The notes beneath the pieces were generated by a model. It was not told where the DNA came from. It made no database searches and was given only the letters and a program-made list of their open reading frames with translations. The position numbers and the translations under genes are program-made. Positions 59,406 to 64,000 of a DNA stretch of 64,000 nt are shown here, in pieces; within the stretch, counting starts at the first letter, position 1; each line of letters opens with the position of its first letter. This DNA is from Corallium rubrum (taxonomy: Eukaryota > Cnidaria > Anthozoa > Scleralcyonacea > Coralliidae): positions 7,957,051-8,021,050 of the forward strand of contig OZ036013.1 of NCBI GenBank assembly GCA_964035015.1, read 5' to 3'.

Positions 59406-60180
59406 ATAAATTATATAAGTCTACTGTTTTTGTAAAGGAATTGTTGTAGTTATCGCAAGTTTTATACAATAGATGAGTGATCATTCTGACCAACTCATGT
59501 AAACTGTGTAAGAAAGAAATTCATGGGACTAATTAACTTGAAAAAGTAATCCACTGCACTGAAAAATGTCGACTTGTAGATTTAACCCAATTATTCTTTG
59601 CATACAAAAAAGTAATAGATTCATTACCAACGGTTTATCTGCAAACTAATTGGAGTTGGAATCTTTGGTAAAAACAAACTGGATTTGGGGACATACATGT
59701 ACGTCCTCATACTGCTCACGGTCTGATCTTATTAGCCTGCGTCGCAGCCCTATACTTTCAACCCCCAAAATAGGGCTGCGACGCAGGCTATCACGGTCTA
59801 TGTTTGTCACAATGGGTATACTTTGTTAACCACAATACTGTGTCACCCAAATTGTTTGATCTGAACTGTATGGGATTTACAGTCTTCTAAATCATATACA
59901 GTTTAACCGCTCATATTGTATCTATTACGTTTTTTGTGTGCAAAGAATAACTGACTCGTTGAATATACAAGTCGATATTTTTTAGTGTGCCGTGAATGTC
60001 TTTTTTAACAGTTTACAGTTAGTCAGAATGAAGTAAGACCAGTCTAGTAATATCAACGAGTGTAAGCCGTTTGTCAACGACCAATTCGTTCCCATGCTCG
60101 TTCAAAAACCTTCTTAGCATAGGTATAGATGCTGATAGACACAATTTCGACCGGCCCATTGTAAGAGGTGGGAGTGGGTT
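59406..60180. other. Intergenic sequence, otherwise unremarkable
   Basis: Apart from the hairpin listed separately, no gene or repeat is recognised. Confidence 0.4.
59733..59790. repeat. Perfect short inverted repeat, 21-bp arms
   Basis: TAGCCTGCGTCGCAGCCCTA and its exact reverse complement are separated by about 17 nt. TCACGGTCT is present on both sides (59718-59726 and 59791-59799). Confidence 0.9.
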
Positions 60181-60219
60181 AGCAAATGGGAAAAAATAAG
60201 GTTAAAGACTTTTCTGCCT

Positions 60220-60250
60220 CCCCCCCCCCCCCCCCCAAAAAAAAAAAAGA
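60220..60250. repeat. Poly-C/poly-A run
   Basis: A run of C is followed directly by a run of A. Confidence 0.9.
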
Positions 60251-60343
60251 AAAGAAAAGAAAAAGATCACTAATGAAAACCTTCAGATTGCCACTACCTA
60301 CCAAGATTACACTTGGAACTTTTCTGACTCCCCTTCCCCGCTT

Positions 60344-60852
60344 ACACACACACACATGCACACACAAACAAACACACACACATGCACAAACAAACAAACA
60401 CACACATGCACACACAAACAAACACACACACATGCACACACAAAAAAACACACACACATGCACACACAAACAAACACACACACATGCACAAACAAACAAA
60501 CACACACACATGCACACACAAACAAACACACACACATGCACACACAAACAAACACACACACATGCACACACAAACAAACACACACACATGCACACACAAA
60601 CAAACACACACACATGCACACACAAACAAACACACACACATGCACACACAAACAAACAAACACACACAAACAAACACACACACATGCACACACAAACAAA
60701 CACACACACACATGCACACACAAACAAACAAACAAACAAACAAACAAACAAACAAACAAACAAACAAACAAACAAACAAACAAACAAACAAACAAACAAA
60801 CAAACAAACAAACAAACAAACAAACAAACAAACAAACAAACAAACAAACAAC
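60344..60852. repeat. CACACATG/CAAACAAA minisatellite and (CAAA)n array
   Basis: About thirteen units of a 26-30-bp repeat (ACACACATGCACACACAAAC) to 60720, then about 32 CAAA units. Open frames here are repeat artefacts. Confidence 0.95.
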
Positions 60853-60965
60853 ACACATGCACCAAAACTCTTGTAACACTCCTCAAGCATCACCCTCAAT
60901 ATTGAAGGAAGCTCAAAATGAGAAAATTATTAAGCTATATATAACGAGTTTGCTAAGCATGAACT

Positions 60966-61260
60966 TGGGCCTGTTTACATGGGAAGCCCCGCGGACGGGA
61001 CAAGCATATACCCGGGACGGGGCATTTTTCATCTCGGGTTTATATGAAAATGTTTTCAAGCGGGACAATTGCCACCCGGTTTGGCGAGACAGAGCATTTA
61101 TATGGCGAAAATTGTCGCTCTCAACTACTGGGATCTCGTTTAGGCGGGACGGGACAAAAACGTCCCGGCTAACACATTCTTCATATAAACGAAATGAGAT
61201 AAAAATAAAGGGAAAATATAGCAGCGATGAGACCGGTTAAGACGCTTAACGTCCCGTCCG
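60966..61260. mobile_element. Relative of the 4020-4434 TIR family
   Basis: It begins GGGCCTGTTTACATGGGAAG and contains GGGACGGGG, TTATATGAAAATG and ATATAAACGAAATGAG words like the element in intron 5. The right end is less clear. Confidence 0.45.
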
Positions 61261-61325
61261 GCCTTCCCTAGAACCTATTGATGGTTTGCAATCAATCCCC
61301 TATAAGATTAATAAGACAAAAATAC

Positions 61326-61408
61326 GGCGGCCATATTGGACGAAAACATAATCCAATACAATTGGTAGATTCATTGATTAGTTAAAGTTCGTTCAATATG
61401 GCCGCCAT
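61326..61408. repeat. Small inverted repeat, GGCGGCCATATTG arms
   Basis: GGCGGCCATATTGGACGAA pairs with TTCGTTCAATATGGCCGCC with one mismatch and a spacer of about 45 nt. Confidence 0.75.
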
Positions 61409-61602
61409 GATGTCAAGTACAAATCAGAGTAATTTTTTTTATTTTGGGGGGAAATGGAAAAATCGTGATTCTTTTTTAATTTAAACTTTTAATTTAAATT
61501 TCCTTTTTTAAAACCGGATTTTTAAAATTCATTATCAAATCATTAAAAATTCATGAAGAAAATTCAAAAGAAATGAATATTTAATCAATATCTGTAAATC
61601 GC

Positions 61603-61960
61603 ATACAGATTCGTCCTGATTTACATAAACCTTTTCCTCAATTTACCTAACTAAAATCACTCACAACGAAAAATAGTTCGAAAACATGGCTATTTAGATA
61701 AGCATGCAGCGATAAAGCATAAATAAAGCATGAGCAGCGATCTGTTTCCTGATCAGTTTCTCGTTTCCTCACTTCCTTTTTGAGATCATTTCAGTTTGTT
61801 TGATATGTAAATGTAACATGTTGTGATCACGTGGACGTGAAAACGTTAAATATTTATACAGATTCGTCCTGATTTACATAAAAAATTTTACTCACTTACT
61901 TGACTAAAACTCACTCGAACTTGAAAAATAGTTTGAAAACATGGCTATTTAGATGCGGCC
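61603..61960 (+). repeat. Direct duplication of about 100 bp
   Basis: CAGATTCGTCCTGATTTACA...AACATGGCTATTTAGAT occurs at 61603-61700 and again at 61859-61955 with some changes. Confidence 0.8.
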
Positions 61961-62184
61961 ATTTGATAAGTACGATGAGTAATGAGTAATGAGTAATGAT
62001 TTATTTAACGTCGTAAACACAGGATGTGGTCGCCCAATCATCCGAGCCAGAGGCTCATGTTAAAAGTGCACGACATAAACTAAGCCCTAAGTGTTGATTT
62101 TACGGAGGGAGGAAAACCGCAGAACCCTGCGAAAAAGCATCCACAGCCGATCTTTATCTGATTACGGCTCGCTTGCAGATCGCC

Positions 62185-62490
62185 TTGTAAATACGTGGTG
62201 TTGGTGGAACAGTAGTTAGTTGCACGTGCCTTTCACCTCAGCGAGCCGGGTTCGATTCCTGCAGAGTGCAGTTATCTGATTAAAAAAATTCACCTTGGCC
62301 GCATGTGAGAAGAGTGCTTCCAGTTTGACTCTACCAAACACCACAGGTTTCCTCCGGGATACTCCGGTTTCCTCCTGTAGTAACACTGGACCAATGAGGG
62401 TGGGCCCTTACTGGATCTGATGATAACAGTTTAGATATAACTGATAGAGTTATGCAGTATAATTAATAAGGTTAGATAAAGATAGATAAA
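62185..62490 (+). repeat. tRNA-derived SINE
   Basis: A tRNA-like head with an A-box-like part and B box GGGTTCGATTCC (about 62227-62240) is followed by a body with GGTTTCCTCCGGGATACTCC and a GATAAA-rich tail. Confidence 0.65.
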
Positions 62491-62689
62491 AGATAAATCA
62501 TACAGTTCGCTGCTGATGCTTTATCTATTACTTATAATTTTCATATGTATTTTAATCTAAAATATTGATCAAATTCGTTGCGTTGGACGACTTTCTAAGG
62601 AAGAATAGATTAGAAAATACTAAACTTAATCCAAAGCATGCATGGAAATGATTGTTCAAACGAAATGGAAGGAATGAATTGAGGCACAC

Positions 62690-62830
62690 GCTTACATGCC
62701 TGCCTCAACTGTAATCCCGGAGCCCGGGCGGAGAACCGAAGGCCCGGTGCTAATCTCGACACGGCGTGGAGTCCACTTTGTAATACGTTTGTATAGAAAG
62801 GATCGCAGGCTCTGGGTACGAGATTGGTTT
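62690..62830 (-). repeat. Dispersed repeat, inverted relative of 9940-10060
   Basis: The reverse complement contains AAGTGGACTCCACGCCGTG, GAGATTAGCACC and CCCGGGCTCCGGG, as at 9940-10060. Confidence 0.6.
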
Positions 62831-62971
62831 GTATAGCTAATCGCATGGGGCCGAGGAAAATTAAGGTTTAATTTCACGAGATTTTACAAAATTGCCCTAC
62901 TCGCGAAGCGACGACGTTGTAAACACGGGTGAAATTAAATCTTAATTTTACGAGAACTCGTGCGATTATGT

Positions 62972-63405
62972 ATTAATAATATAGCGGGCAAAATTATTCA
63001 AGAGCTATATTATGTCCAGACAATGTCGAAGTACATGTACCTTATCACGGTCGGTACTCAGCAACATTCCAAATTTCCCTCGCTCTATCGCTGCCTGTTG
63101 CTTTCTTTTTGTTAACACAGGCAACAGTTCGTAAATTTTCTGGTGTATTCATTTTCACTAATAGTTTACACTCATTCAATAGTTTAAATGAGTTCAAAAT
63201 AAACAACTAATAGCATTTTCACTCCTTTCAAGGTCACTCCTTTGAGGTTCACTGTTACTAAGTAACCAAGCGACCAATCACATGCAAGAACTGCTGATCA
63301 AGGAACCAATCAAGCTATGCAAGTAATTTTGCCCTGAATTACAAAAAAAACTGCCCTCTTCATTAGCCAACCACATTCGAATAATTTGGCCCTCTATATT
63401 ATTAA
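62972..63405. mobile_element. MITE-like element, TTAATAATATAG ends
   Basis: TTAATAATATAGCGGGCAAA at the left and its inverted relative TTTGGCCCTCTATATTATTAA at the right form 27-bp TIRs with few mismatches. No coding sequence. Confidence 0.65.
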
Positions 63406-63583
63406 GAAAGTAATCGACGCGCGGACGTAGTCGTTTCCCCAATAATACATTCTAGTATTTATAGTCAGATGGCTTTTGAAATCCGAAACGTATATTTGAA
63501 ATGAGCATTCCGAACTTACGTTGCAATGTTCAGAACTACGTTTGCGAAGTAGATACAAATTTAAGTCGGCAAATTGGTTTCTA

Positions 63584-63852
63584 GTTAGTTTCAGAAATTG
63601 CAGCTTGATGTTAGTAATAATTGTCAGTTGTTTGCTGTACAAGCTGTGTCAGTTAGTAATACCTTAATTAACCTTGCTCCGCTATCTGAGTTCTAGTGGC
63701 GTCTGGCTAGCATTCAGAAGGTTGTGGGTTCGATCGAGTCCCGCTTAGAGCTCAGAGTTTTTCTGAGTATTACTAACTAACACGTAGCTTGTACAGCAAA
63801 CAACTGACTATTATTACTAACATCAAGCCGCAATTTCTGAAACTAACAGTGT
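63584..63852. repeat. Inverted repeat with about 80-bp arms around a tRNA-like sequence
   Basis: GTTAGTTTCAGAAATTGCAG...CAGTTAGTAATACC at the left is repeated inverted at 63763-63850. Between the arms lies TCTGGCTAGCATTC...GGTTGTGGGTTCGATCGAGTCC, a tRNA-like stretch with a B box. Confidence 0.7.
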
Positions 63853-64000
63853 TTAACTGGAAACTTACTGTAACAACGCGACTTGTAAACTAACAAGTAC
63901 TTGTAACAGAGCGGTTAAGACTCGTTCCTGGAGGACTGGGCACAGTCTAAGGTATAAATACCTTAACCTTGCTCCGCTACTCTCTCCTCCGCAGAGGCTT

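Noticed and set aside
58052..59493. Open frames rich in NSQTRN or RVCEL repeats
   Set aside because: By-products of the minisatellite on both strands.
60179..61240. Open frames rich in THTHAQTN / LFVCLFVC
   Set aside because: By-products of the CA/CAAA arrays.

Overview
The window is nuclear DNA of an animal, most likely a cnidarian (coral or anemone). This rests on large introns packed with DNA transposons, foldback elements, tRNA-derived SINEs, a CR1/L2-type LINE, a BEL/Pao LTR element and a full Polinton. No species can be named from the sequence alone.

The host gene is a synaptojanin-like SAC-domain phosphoinositide phosphatase on the minus strand. Nine exons were placed by hand. From N- to C-terminus they are 57072-56946, 56754-56668, 48338-48068, 32435-32210, 7915-7770, 3969-3873, 3382-3213, 1913-1832 and 619-467. 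All have GT/AG borders, all phases agree, and together they give 453 codons without a stop. The catalytic [10 protein letters not shown] motif is in exon 8. The gene runs off the left edge, so the inositol 5-phosphatase half is not seen.

The introns hold nearly everything else. Intron 4 (24.3 kb) contains an antisense LINE. A 17,283-bp Polinton (14393-31675) is inserted in the LINE's ORF2, with 511-bp terminal inverted repeats (TIRs) that look identical and a 6-bp target duplication, TTCCTG. The Polinton carries protein-primed PolB, chromodomain integrase, major capsid protein, probable penton, packaging ATPase, a PD-(D/E)XK nuclease, a fibre-like protein, a deoxynucleoside kinase and several small membrane proteins. 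No adenain-type protease was found. The ATPase and one small membrane gene have in-frame stops, so this copy is probably not autonomous. Most of its genes start at a TATA-like motif that touches the ATG.

Intron 3 (15.6 kb) is mostly a giant all-triplet minisatellite (32.65-39.15 and 45.22-45.89 kb). It is invaded by an intact BEL/Pao element with 349-bp LTRs that look identical, and by a 1-kb TIR element with a helicase fragment and a long hairpin. It also holds microsatellites and another CAGGGG-type TIR element.

Intron 2 (8.3 kb) has nested tandem arrays, a hAT-type element with an 8-bp target duplication, SINEs and an AT microsatellite. Introns 5-8 hold foldback elements, a CCATT-type satellite and a striking five-block pentamer array. 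Upstream of the gene (57.1-64 kb) there is no recognisable host coding sequence: a minisatellite that reverses orientation twice, CA/CAAA arrays, SINEs and small inverted-repeat elements.
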